Notes under the pieces: generated by a model
Told to the model about the DNA's origin: nothing
Databases searched by the model: none
What the model saw: the letters and a program-made list of their open reading frames with translations, nothing else
In this document: piece after piece, positions 24,604-32,608 of the stretch
How the letters are laid out: every line of letters begins with the position of its first letter
Position numbering within the stretch: position 1 is the stretch's first letter
DNA from: Clostridia bacterium
GTDB taxonomy: Bacteria; Bacillota; Clostridia; Oscillospirales; Acutalibacteraceae
Assembly: GCA_017516745.1 (NCBI GenBank)
Contig: JAFXBF010000012.1
Coordinates: forward strand, 124,001-188,000
Length of the DNA stretch: 64,000 bases
Reading direction: 5' to 3'
Position numbers and translations under genes: made by a program

Positions 24604-25527
24604 TTGGAGCTATTGGTTATTGCGTATTCATTTCTTGCATTCATTATTGTCGTGCTTCTTGCTTCCCCCTGGGGAAGGAAAATGGACAGCAAGCAAAGCC
24701 GTATCGACAGAATAAACAATTCCGTAGGTCAGCCGATATTTAAGGAGCTTGACTCATCATTTTACGAAAGGTTTATCGGCAAGGGCGTAAAGGCTGTTTC
24801 TGAAAAGCTCAGCCGTTTTGCACCGAAAAAGAAAAATTCCAACAAAACAAAACAGTTGGAGGCAATAAAAAAACAGCTTCGCTACGCAGGCATTTTTATG
24901 GAGCCGGCAGACTTCCAGTTTATCAAATATGCTTTTCTGATTGGTGCGGTTGGTCTGACACTCGTCATAATACTTGCGGTCGATATGGAAGCGCTGATTA
25001 TGCTGCTTGTTCTGATGATAGGTGTTCTTGTGGGCGTTATGGGGCCGACAATGTACCTTCGCTCCCGTGTCACAAGCCACCAGACAGGTATCAAAAAACA
25101 GCTTCCCGATGCAATGGATTTGCTGTGTGTCTGTATTGAAGCAGGTCTCGGCTTTGATGCCGCTCTTCTTAAGGTTTCGCAGAAGCTCAAGGGCCCGTTT
25201 ATCGACGAACTGCTCATAGTTTACCGTGAAATTCAGATGGGCAGAACACGCCGTGAGGCGCTGCAGAATCTTTGCGAAGCAACAAACCTTGACGAGCTGA
25301 AAACCTTCGCCTCGGCACTCGTTCAGGCTGAACAGCTCGGCATCCCTATAAACAACGTAATGCGTGCCCAGTCCGAACAGTTAAGAGTTGAACGCAGTCA
25401 GCAGGCAAAGGAAAAGGGTATGAAGGCATCAATCAAAATGCTGCTGCCCATGCTCCTTTTCATCTTCCCCGTCGTATTCATAATTCTGATGGGGCCGACC
25501 GTAATGAACATAATCGAAACATTTTAA
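24604..25527 (+). CDS. tadC: Tad pilus membrane platform protein TadC
   Basis: 307 residues. The start is taken as TTG 24604, because the GGAGGTG at 24591-24597 would then be correctly spaced; a GTG at 24595 is part of that ribosome site. It has an N-terminal membrane helix, two more in the middle, and a T2SSF domain with the LCVCIEAGLGFDAALL pattern seen in TadC, ending in a hydrophobic helix. It is paralogous to TadB. Confidence 0.85.
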   Translation: MELLVIAYSFLAFIIVVLLASPWGRKMDSKQSRIDRINNSVGQPIFKELDSSFYERFIGKGVKAVSEKLSRFAPKKKNSNKTKQLEAIKKQLRYAGIFMEPADFQFIKYAFLIGAVGLTLVIILAVDMEALIMLLVLMIGVLVGVMGPTMYLRSRVTSHQTGIKKQLPDAMDLLCVCIEAGLGFDAALLKVSQKLKGPFIDELLIVYREIQMGRTRREALQNLCEATNLDELKTFASALVQAEQLGIPINNVMRAQSEQLRVERSQQAKEKGMKASIKMLLPMLLFIFPVVFIILMGPTVMNIIETF

Positions 25528-25537
25528 TTTATATAAT

Positions 25538-25894
25538 ATGAAGAAAATAATGATTAAAAAGAATTTACATATAATCACGGACAATGCCCGACGGGCAGAC
25601 AGTTTTTTCAGCCGTTTTAGGGGACTGATGTTCGTTAAAGAAATAGAAGATAATTACGCTTTGCACATAACGCCGTGCAATCAGATTCATATGCTCAATA
25701 TGCGTTTTGCGCTAGATGTAATCTATCTTGACGAAAACGGCAGGGTAGTGAAGATTGACGAAAATGTACAGCCGGGTAAAATCTGCAAAACGGTAAGAAA
25801 TGCAAAAAGCGTAATCGAAATGAAGGCATCTGCCGCCTCAAGGCTCGGTATCCGTACGGGAGATATCCTTGAAGTGACGGTAGAAAATCACTAA
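25538..25894 (+). CDS. DUF192 family protein
   Basis: 118 residues, or 114 if translation begins at the ATG at 25550; neither has a strong ribosome site. DUF192 hallmarks are clear: FRGLMFV, then ITPCNQIHMLNMRFALDVIYLD and a closing GIRTGDILEV. DUF192 proteins are small beta-barrel proteins of uncertain function. The family is often seen near Tad and archaeal pilus genes, and here it is inside the operon, 10 bp after tadC. Confidence 0.8.
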   Translation: MKKIMIKKNLHIITDNARRADSFFSRFRGLMFVKEIEDNYALHITPCNQIHMLNMRFALDVIYLDENGRVVKIDENVQPGKICKTVRNAKSVIEMKASAASRLGIRTGDILEVTVENH

Positions 25895-25913
25895 GTATTG
25901 CGAGGGGTCATAA

Positions 25914-26903
25914 ATGAAAAAAGCAAAGAACGATACCGCAAAGGTTAACAGCAAGCCTGCGGAAAACAGGGAGAAAAACGCACAGCAAAAGGCAAAAGTG
26001 CAGGGTGAGCTTCCCTTCAAAAAAGCCCTCTACGGCTACGACCCCGAAGAGGTTGCGGCATATATCGAAGAAATGAGCGCTACATACGATTCCTCTATGC
26101 GCATTCACGAGGGCAAGCTATCCTCCCTCAAGGAAGAGCTGCTTCTCTCGAACCGGGAAAGGGATTCATACTCCGAAAAGTACAGGGAGTGCAAGGCTCA
26201 GCTTGACAATCTCCTTGCAAGCGTGTCACAGCCTCAGGCTCACGATAATTCCGCAGAGTATGAAGAAACAATTGTCGCACTCAGGAAAAAATTGGAGCTT
26301 TCCGAGCGTGAAAACGAAAACCTCAGAAAGGCGGCAGAGTCCAAAAACGAAACAAAGGCGCTTGAATATACCGACAGAATTGCTACCCTTGAAAAGGAAA
26401 AGGCACAGCTTGCGCAGACTCTCCAGTCACTTCAGAATGAAAACGGCGAGCTTACAACCGTTTCGGAAAAATACAACGCCTTGTTTGATTCGTACAACTC
26501 CGTTTACTCACAGTATGAGATAGTAAAATCAAAGCTCCTAACAAAAGAGGATGAGCTGAAAGCCGTCAACTCACAGCTTGAAGGCAAGAGTGAAGAAATC
26601 AAAGCTCTCTACGCAGAAAATGAGGATGTGAAAAAGCTCAACGCAGAGCTTGAAATCAAGTGCAGTGTGCTTGAACAGCGTGCAGAAGAAAACGAAACGG
26701 AAATAGCAAGGCTTAAGGACGTTAACAAGCAGCAGGCTTTTGAGTGCGCAGAAAAAATCAATACCCTCGAAAACGAGCACGCAAAGCAAAGGCTTGAATC
26801 ACAAAAGGAGCTTAAGGTCCACAGCTATTACATCGAGCAGGCGCAGTTAACACTCACAGAGCTGCAAAAGCAGATGAACAGAATAAAAGACTCTCTTGAA
26901 TAA
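25914..26903 (+). CDS. Long coiled-coil protein with DivIVA-like N-terminus
   Basis: 329 residues. After a basic, Lys-rich start of about 35 residues comes a DivIVA-like motif (LPFKKALYGYDPEEVAAYIEEM, positions about 34-56), then an almost unbroken coiled coil to the C-terminus, rich in Glu, Lys and Leu heptads. DivIVA proteins bind curved or polar membrane and recruit partners. Placement within the tad operon suggests it positions the pilus machine, perhaps together with TadZ. No membrane segment. The end overlaps or abuts the next gene's leader region. Confidence 0.75.
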   Translation: MKKAKNDTAKVNSKPAENREKNAQQKAKVQGELPFKKALYGYDPEEVAAYIEEMSATYDSSMRIHEGKLSSLKEELLLSNRERDSYSEKYRECKAQLDNLLASVSQPQAHDNSAEYEETIVALRKKLELSERENENLRKAAESKNETKALEYTDRIATLEKEKAQLAQTLQSLQNENGELTTVSEKYNALFDSYNSVYSQYEIVKSKLLTKEDELKAVNSQLEGKSEEIKALYAENEDVKKLNAELEIKCSVLEQRAEENETEIARLKDVNKQQAFECAEKINTLENEHAKQRLESQKELKVHSYYIEQAQLTLTELQKQMNRIKDSLE

Positions 26904-26934
26904 AATATTAAGCAAAAAGAAAGGAGGCGGCGGT

Positions 26935-28677
26935 ATGAACAGACTCAGGCGTTTCGCAAAAAGAGAAGACGGTGCGGTAATGGTCATTGCCGCCTTCGGT
27001 CTTGTCGCCTTCCTTTCAATTGTATCTTTAGTTACCGATATGGGGCTTAAATATCATCAGAAAAGCGTACTTCAGAGCGCAATGGATGCGGCTGCTTTGG
27101 CGGCTGTGCGCTATATGCCCGACGAACAAACCGCAAAGCAGGTTGCCCTCGAATACGTCGAAAAAAACGGCTTCACCACAGAAAGCGTCGTTGTCGAATT
27201 TCCGAGCAGCGAAATAGTCCGTGTATCCGATTCAAGGCAGGGCAAGACAATTTTTGCAAGCCTTTTCAAGGTCGATTCCGTTCAGATTAACGCAAAAGCG
27301 GCGGCAAAATTTGTCAACAAAAATATGGCTATAGATTTTGAATATCTTATGTTCCACGGCGACAATACGCAGTTTACTCTCGGCGGTCACTATACTCTCG
27401 GCGGCAGTATCTTCGGTAACGGCAACGTTCATGCCGACGGCAGCGGCAGTACGGTTTCGGGTACTGTTTTTTCGGCAAACAACGCAAGCTACAATCAGTA
27501 CAGCGTAACAGTCGGCAGGCTTGAAAGTAATGTCAATTCGCAGAAAATGCCCGATTTTGACGAAACAATAATGTCCGTCGTGCCAACCGTTGAAGAAGCA
27601 ATGTTCAGTAAGAATTACAAGCCGATAAGCCGCAGTAATTTCTACCTCAACCGTTATTCGGCAGGTGCAGTAATTAATTCCTCTCTTGCAATTAACGGTA
27701 ATACCTACTGTGCAGGTACGCTTTCAACGGGCTACAATTCCGACCTGCTGATTATTTACGGCGACCTTTACGTTGAGGGCGATTTTAATCCGCAGTGCCC
27801 TGTATATGTAAAGGGTAACGCCTATATCGGCGGCAACCTGACAACAATGTGGAGTCAGAATTTTATTGTTGGCGGCAACCTCTATGTTGCAGGCAACAGT
27901 ACATTCCAGGGTGATGCCGCAATCAACGGCGAATACTTCTACACGGGCGGCAACCTCAACAGAGGCTCAACCTACAAACTCAACTGCGAGTGTGAAACCT
28001 ACGTCTGCGGAAATGCAACTCTTAATGGCCCGACAACTCTAAACGGCGCTGTTTATTGCAAGGGTGTGTTTGATAAGCAGGGCAGCGTAGCAATGAGCAC
28101 AAGAGGAAATATGTATATTTACGATACCCTCAAGCTGCAGAGCGGAGGCACAACCGTAAACGGTAACATCTATGTCTGGGGCAAAAACGCAAACGAAGAA
28201 GCACCTGCAACCGATATCGCAGGCCCGTTTACCCTCAATGGTGATTTGTATAACAAAAAGCACGCCCTTGCTCTTTCGGGTCAGGGTGAATATAACATCA
28301 AAGGCGTGGTCTACAGCGGCGGAAGTCTTTCCACCAATCAGGGCTCAAGCGGCATAACCTTGAGCGGCTGTATGATAGCCGAAGAGAATATCTTAATCGG
28401 CGGCAGTACTCACACCTACAACGAAGCAGGCGCAACTCTCTCGCTCTATTCACGCAAAGGCGATATAACCCTCTATTCCCAACAGGGCGGCTTTGATTTG
28501 TGGGGCATAGTCTATGCACCCAAGGGCAACGTAGCCCTCGCCTCGGGCGATTTCGATATCCACGGCAGTATCATCGGCGATACAATAACAAGTACTCCCG
28601 GCGGTTTGAATATGACCTATAACGACCGTGAATTACCCTATTCCAAATCCGTCAAAACCGCAGTACTTATCGAGTGA
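26935..28677 (+). CDS. TadG-like protein with long polymer-forming-type repeat domain
   Basis: 580 residues. The start at ATG 26935 was chosen for AAAGGAGG upstream. The N-terminus (KREDGAVMVIAAFG...) is the TadE/TadG leader plus hydrophobic helix, followed by the SAMDAAALAAV motif of TadG. The remaining 420 residues are short Gly/Asn-rich turns of a beta-solenoid (GNxYVxGN-type: NGNTYCAG, GDLYVEGD, GNAYIGGN, GGNLYVAGN), resembling bactofilin/polymer-forming domains. The usual von Willebrand A domain of TadG is absent. It may be a pilus-tip or surface adhesin. Last gene of the operon. Confidence 0.8.
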   Translation: MNRLRRFAKREDGAVMVIAAFGLVAFLSIVSLVTDMGLKYHQKSVLQSAMDAAALAAVRYMPDEQTAKQVALEYVEKNGFTTESVVVEFPSSEIVRVSDSRQGKTIFASLFKVDSVQINAKAAAKFVNKNMAIDFEYLMFHGDNTQFTLGGHYTLGGSIFGNGNVHADGSGSTVSGTVFSANNASYNQYSVTVGRLESNVNSQKMPDFDETIMSVVPTVEEAMFSKNYKPISRSNFYLNRYSAGAVINSSLAINGNTYCAGTLSTGYNSDLLIIYGDLYVEGDFNPQCPVYVKGNAYIGGNLTTMWSQNFIVGGNLYVAGNSTFQGDAAINGEYFYTGGNLNRGSTYKLNCECETYVCGNATLNGPTTLNGAVYCKGVFDKQGSVAMSTRGNMYIYDTLKLQSGGTTVNGNIYVWGKNANEEAPATDIAGPFTLNGDLYNKKHALALSGQGEYNIKGVVYSGGSLSTNQGSSGITLSGCMIAEENILIGGSTHTYNEAGATLSLYSRKGDITLYSQQGGFDLWGIVYAPKGNVALASGDFDIHGSIIGDTITSTPGGLNMTYNDRELPYSKSVKTAVLIE

Positions 28678-28753
28678 TAAAAGCAGAATAAAATACATAA
28701 TATAATGTATATAATATAAAAACACATATTAAAACAGTGGATTTTTGGGAATC

Positions 28754-28790
28754 GCAAGCAGCCTGTCAAAGTGGATGACAGGCTGCTTGC
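28754..28790 (+). terminator. Terminator of the tad operon
   Basis: Perfect 15-bp stem GCAAGCAGCCTGTCA / TGACAGGCTGCTTGC with a 7-base loop, 77 bp after the last stop, followed by GGTTGTTATAT. Confidence 0.75.
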
Positions 28791-28874
28791 GGTTGTTATA
28801 TCAAAAAATAAATCAAAAGTATATTTCCCCTTGTCTGACATATCATAACAACACAATTTGAAAATTTGTGTAGG

Positions 28875-28893
28875 GGAGGCGTTTCGCCTCCCG
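28875..28893. repeat. GC-rich palindrome, possible dispersed intergenic element
   Basis: GGGAGGCG-TTT-CGCCTCCC, a perfect 8-bp stem. Flanking GTAGGGGAGG is typical of short palindromic intergenic elements in clostridial genomes. Only one copy was noticed in this window. Confidence 0.4.
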
Positions 28894-28930
28894 AATTAAC
28901 GCAATGTAAAGCAAGGAGAAAGATATTATT

Positions 28931-29033
28931 ATGAAAGCAACAGGAATTGTGAGAAGAATTGACGACCTTGGGAAGGGTAGTAATTCCAAAAGAAATCAGA
29001 AGAACAATGCGTATCCGTGAAGGCGACCCGTTA
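28931..29033 (+). pseudogene. Broken spoVT/abrB-family gene (frameshift and truncation)
   Basis: An AAGGAGA site and ATG 28931 begin MKATGIVRRIDDLG, the signature of SpoVT/AbrB DNA-binding domains. One extra G in the GGGAAGGG stretch (about 28970-28977) shifts the frame; in the other frame the text resumes as VVIPKEIRRTMRIREGDPL. After that (about 29033) the rest of the SpoVT protein (about 130 residues, GAF-like domain) is missing. SpoVT is a forespore regulator of sporulation genes. The ribosome site remains, so decay may be recent, or the frameshift could be a sequencing error on top of a real truncation. Confidence 0.8.
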
Positions 29034-29224
29034 CATACATCATTGACAGTGATTGAAAAATTCTGTTTTGCTGTTCATGAGCTTCAAAAAAGATTTGTAT
29101 AAAATCCTTAAATGGAAGTGATAAAACGTTAAAAGAGGACAAGAAGCAATACTGACCATTCTATTGAGATTTAACGATTTATATGATAATATCATACTAA
29201 ATACAAACAAAATGAGGTATATGT

Positions 29225-31042
29225 ATGGACGGCAAGCATCAGGTATTAAAACGTTATTTCGGGCACAGCTCATTCCGTAACGGACAGGAGGATGTTATAG
29301 ACTCTCTGATTAATGGCCGCGATGTTTTATCTGTTATGCCTACCGGTGCCGGGAAGTCAGTTTGCTATCAGGTGCCTGCTTTGCTTTTGGACGGAATTAC
29401 GCTTGTTGTTTCTCCGCTCATTTCCCTGATGAAGGATCAGGTTGCTGCTTTGATTCAGATGGGTATACCGGCGGCATACATAAATTCATCTCTTGAGTCT
29501 AATCAGGTTACAAAAGCTCTTGAATATGCTGCGAGAGGTAAGTATAAAATAATCTATGTTGCACCGGAGCGCTTGCACACGTGGGAATTTCAAAAATTTT
29601 GCCAAAGTGTAAAAATATCGCTGATTGCAATTGACGAGGCACATTGTGTTTCGCAATGGGGACCGGATTTCAGACCGAGCTATTTGAAAATAGCCGAATT
29701 CATTGATGGCTTTGAAGTAAGACCCGTTGTCGGTGCGTTTACCGCTACGGCAACGGCTGAGGTCAAAAAGGATATTTTAAATTTGTTGAATCTGAAAAAT
29801 CCAGAAGTTGTAACAACGGGGTTTGACAGACCTAATCTTTATTTCACGGTTTTATCGCCTAAAAACAAAAATCAGACCTTGCTTTCTCTTTTATCTGAAC
29901 GCAAAGATAAGTCCGGAATAATATACTGTACCACGCGAAAAAATGTGGAGACGGTTTGCGGACTGCTGATTGAAAACGGCTTTGCAGCAACAAGATATCA
30001 CGCAGGTCTTAAGGATGATGAGCGCAGAAGGAATCAGGATGATTTTGTCTATGACCGAAAGCAGATAATGGTTGCAACCAATGCTTTCGGTATGGGTATT
30101 GACAAGTCCGACGTTGCGTTTGTAATTCATTACAATATGCCAAAGGATTTGGAAGGATATTATCAGGAGGCGGGCAGAGCAGGGCGTGACGGCAGCGATG
30201 CCGATTGCATTTTGCTTTACAGCACTAAGGATGTCGCAACAATAAAATACTTTATCGAGAATCCCAACGAAAACGAAGATTTAACCCAAGAGGAACAGGA
30301 ACTGCTTAAGGATCGCCAGTATGAACGCCTCGAGCATATGAAAAAGTATTGCACAACCAAGGACTGCCTGCGAAATTATATTCTGAAATATTTCGGTGAC
30401 GACTGCGGCGACTACTGCGGAAAATGCGGTAATTGTCTGAGTAACTTTGAGTTGGTTGATGTGACGGTTGCTGCACAGAAGATTATGTCCTGCGTTATTA
30501 AAACAGGTCAGAAATACGGCAAAAGAATGATTGCCGATGTTCTTCGGGGCAGAGAAACAAAACGTTTGTTGGAGTGCGGATTGGAAACACAGTCAACATA
30601 CGGGATTATGGCTGATTACAGCAAAGATGAAATTTACAATATAATTGATGGGCTGATTTTTCAAGGGTATATGCAAAACTCGGCGGACCAATATTCCGTG
30701 CTTAAAGTTCTGCCTCAAAGCCACTGTGTATTGTACGGCAATGAAAAGGTTGAAATAAAGCTGAAGAAAAATCGGGCCAAACAAGCTAAAGGCAAAAAAT
30801 CGGACGATTCTTATGATGTTGACGGAAAACTGCTTATAGCATTAAAGGTTGTCAGAACATATTTCGCAAAGAAGGCTAACGTGCCTGCCTTCGTTGTTTT
30901 CAGCGATGCCACGCTTGTTGATATGTGCAGAAAGAAACCCACAACCAAAGAAGAATTTCTGGAAGTGTCGGGTGTGGGCGAGATAAAATATGAGCGCTAC
31001 GGCAAAGCCTTCATCGAAGCAATAAAGCGGTTTTCAAGCTGA
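29225..31042 (+). CDS. recQ: ATP-dependent DNA helicase RecQ
   Basis: 605 residues. SF2 helicase motifs: FRNGQEDVI (motif 0), MPTGAGKSVCYQVP (Walker A), DEAHCVSQWG (DEAH box), FTATAT (III), and the QEAGRAGRDG of motif VI. The RecQ zinc-binding Cys set follows (CTTKDCLRNY, DYCGKCGNC), then an RQC winged helix and a C-terminal HRDC domain (from about residue 530). Unwinds DNA in the 3'-5' direction for recombination and fork repair. It could be the housekeeping copy or part of the mobile block downstream. Confidence 0.92.
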   Translation: MDGKHQVLKRYFGHSSFRNGQEDVIDSLINGRDVLSVMPTGAGKSVCYQVPALLLDGITLVVSPLISLMKDQVAALIQMGIPAAYINSSLESNQVTKALEYAARGKYKIIYVAPERLHTWEFQKFCQSVKISLIAIDEAHCVSQWGPDFRPSYLKIAEFIDGFEVRPVVGAFTATATAEVKKDILNLLNLKNPEVVTTGFDRPNLYFTVLSPKNKNQTLLSLLSERKDKSGIIYCTTRKNVETVCGLLIENGFAATRYHAGLKDDERRRNQDDFVYDRKQIMVATNAFGMGIDKSDVAFVIHYNMPKDLEGYYQEAGRAGRDGSDADCILLYSTKDVATIKYFIENPNENEDLTQEEQELLKDRQYERLEHMKKYCTTKDCLRNYILKYFGDDCGDYCGKCGNCLSNFELVDVTVAAQKIMSCVIKTGQKYGKRMIADVLRGRETKRLLECGLETQSTYGIMADYSKDEIYNIIDGLIFQGYMQNSADQYSVLKVLPQSHCVLYGNEKVEIKLKKNRAKQAKGKKSDDSYDVDGKLLIALKVVRTYFAKKANVPAFVVFSDATLVDMCRKKPTTKEEFLEVSGVGEIKYERYGKAFIEAIKRFSS

Positions 31043-31152
31043 ATAGACGGCTTTCAATCAGATTATTAGACTCAATTAACACAATTTATAATCAAAAACG
31101 AAAAATGTGTAAAATCGCGTTTGATTTATGAGAAAAATGTGATACATTCCTG

Positions 31153-31181
31153 TTGAAATGCATGGAATTATGTGATAAACT
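31153..31181 (+). promoter_or_regulatory. Promoter of the DUF4143 ATPase gene
   Basis: TTGAAA (31153-31158), 17-bp spacer, TAAACT (31176-31181) with a TG two bases upstream (TGATAAACT). It lies 30 bp before the ATG at 31211. Confidence 0.55.
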
Positions 31182-31210
31182 ATTGCTGTACATAAATCGG
31201 AGGTGTAGCA

Positions 31211-32572
31211 ATGGAAAGATTAACACGTAAAATTGACAGCTTTTTGGTTGCGTGGAAAGCTTCGGAAGACAAATATCCGCTTATTGTAAAAGGTGCTCGT
31301 CAGATCGGAAAAACAAAGGCTATTGAATATTTTGCAAACAATAATTATAAATCTGTTGTTGAAATTAATTTTGCTTTGCAAAAACAATACAGAAGCGTCT
31401 TCGACGATGGGTTTGAGGTTGATACTATACTCAAAAATATTTCACTTATAAATCCGGATTTTATTTTTCTTCCGGGTGATACACTTGTTTTTTTTGATGA
31501 AATTCAAGACTGTATCAATTGTGCGACAAGCCTGAAATCGTTTAAACTTGACGGAAGATATGATGTTATATGTTCAGGTTCACTTATGGGTATCAATTAT
31601 AATGAAATTGAGTCAAATAGTGTAGGATACAAGGAAGACTATGAAATGCATTCGTTGGATTTTGAGGAATTCCTTTGGGCTAAAGGGTACAGAACCGAAC
31701 AGATAGAGAGCATATATGAAAAAATGATATCTGTAACTCCTCTTTCAACAGTTGAGTATGATGTTATGATTGAAAATTTCAGAGAATATATGGTGCTCGG
31801 AGGTATGCCTGAAGTTGTATTTACTTTCATAAAGCAAAAAAACTACAGCAGAACATTGAGAATTCAGAAACAACTTCTTCTTGACTATGAGGAAGATATA
31901 ACAAAATATGCTCAAGGTCTTGATAAGGGAAAAATTTTGGATATATACAGGAAAATTCCTGTGTTTCTTGGCAAAGAAAACAAAAAGTTTCAGATATCCA
32001 AAATTCGCAGTGGGGCAAGGAACCGAGAATATATAGGTACTGTAGATTGGCTCAACAATGCAGGAATTGTTAATGTTTGTTGTTGTATGACTACTCCGGA
32101 GCTTCCTTTGAAAGGTAATTATAATCCCGATAATTATAAAATTTATTTCAGGGACACTGGACTTTTGATCGGTTCGCTCGATGAGGAGTCGCAGGTTGAT
32201 TTGCGCCATAACAAGAACTTCAACACTTATAAAGGCGCAATTTATGAAAATGTTGTTGCCGATATGCTGGTAAAACAGGGCTATCCGATTTATTTCTATC
32301 GAAACGAAAAAGGTACAGTGGAAATGGACTTTTTTGTTCGAGACGCTGGTTCTCTTATTCCCGTAGAAGTAAAAGCTGGCGATGCATCAACACCATCGTT
32401 GAATTCGTTAATAACTAAGGAACAGTATCCGGATATTAAATACGGAATTAAATTAGCAAATAAAAATATAGGCTTTAACGGGAAGTTTTTTACTTTCCCA
32501 TACTTTCTTACGTTTATGTTAAAAAGATTTTTAAGTGACGAAAGGCATGAATATTTGCTGGAAAATCAATAA
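31211..32572 (+). CDS. AAA-type ATPase with DUF4143 domain
   Basis: 453 residues with CGGAGGTG upstream. Walker A is VKGARQIGKTKA (about residue 26), Walker B LVFFDEIQDC (about 95), followed by a sensor-like CSGSLMGI. The second half is the DUF4143 domain, including RSGARNREYIGTVDWL and, near the C-terminus, a nuclease-like VEMDFFVRDAGSLIPVEVKA stretch that resembles the PD-(D/E)xK core (D...E-x-K). Such proteins are widespread in gut bacteria and archaea, vary between strains, and have no settled function. The base composition is more AT-rich than flanking genes, which fits horizontal transfer. Confidence 0.85.
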   Translation: MERLTRKIDSFLVAWKASEDKYPLIVKGARQIGKTKAIEYFANNNYKSVVEINFALQKQYRSVFDDGFEVDTILKNISLINPDFIFLPGDTLVFFDEIQDCINCATSLKSFKLDGRYDVICSGSLMGINYNEIESNSVGYKEDYEMHSLDFEEFLWAKGYRTEQIESIYEKMISVTPLSTVEYDVMIENFREYMVLGGMPEVVFTFIKQKNYSRTLRIQKQLLLDYEEDITKYAQGLDKGKILDIYRKIPVFLGKENKKFQISKIRSGARNREYIGTVDWLNNAGIVNVCCCMTTPELPLKGNYNPDNYKIYFRDTGLLIGSLDEESQVDLRHNKNFNTYKGAIYENVVADMLVKQGYPIYFYRNEKGTVEMDFFVRDAGSLIPVEVKAGDASTPSLNSLITKEQYPDIKYGIKLANKNIGFNGKFFTFPYFLTFMLKRFLSDERHEYLLENQ

Positions 32573-32608
32573 AACTTTACGATGTGAAATTCAGATGGAG
32601 TCACAACT

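Larger units (their letters stand above)
28678..29224. other. Intergenic region with hairpins and a broken spoVT
   Basis: 547 bp holding the tad terminator, a GC-rich palindrome and a frameshifted SpoVT fragment. After 29034 the sequence is AT-rich; I see no clear recQ promoter. Confidence 0.6.
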
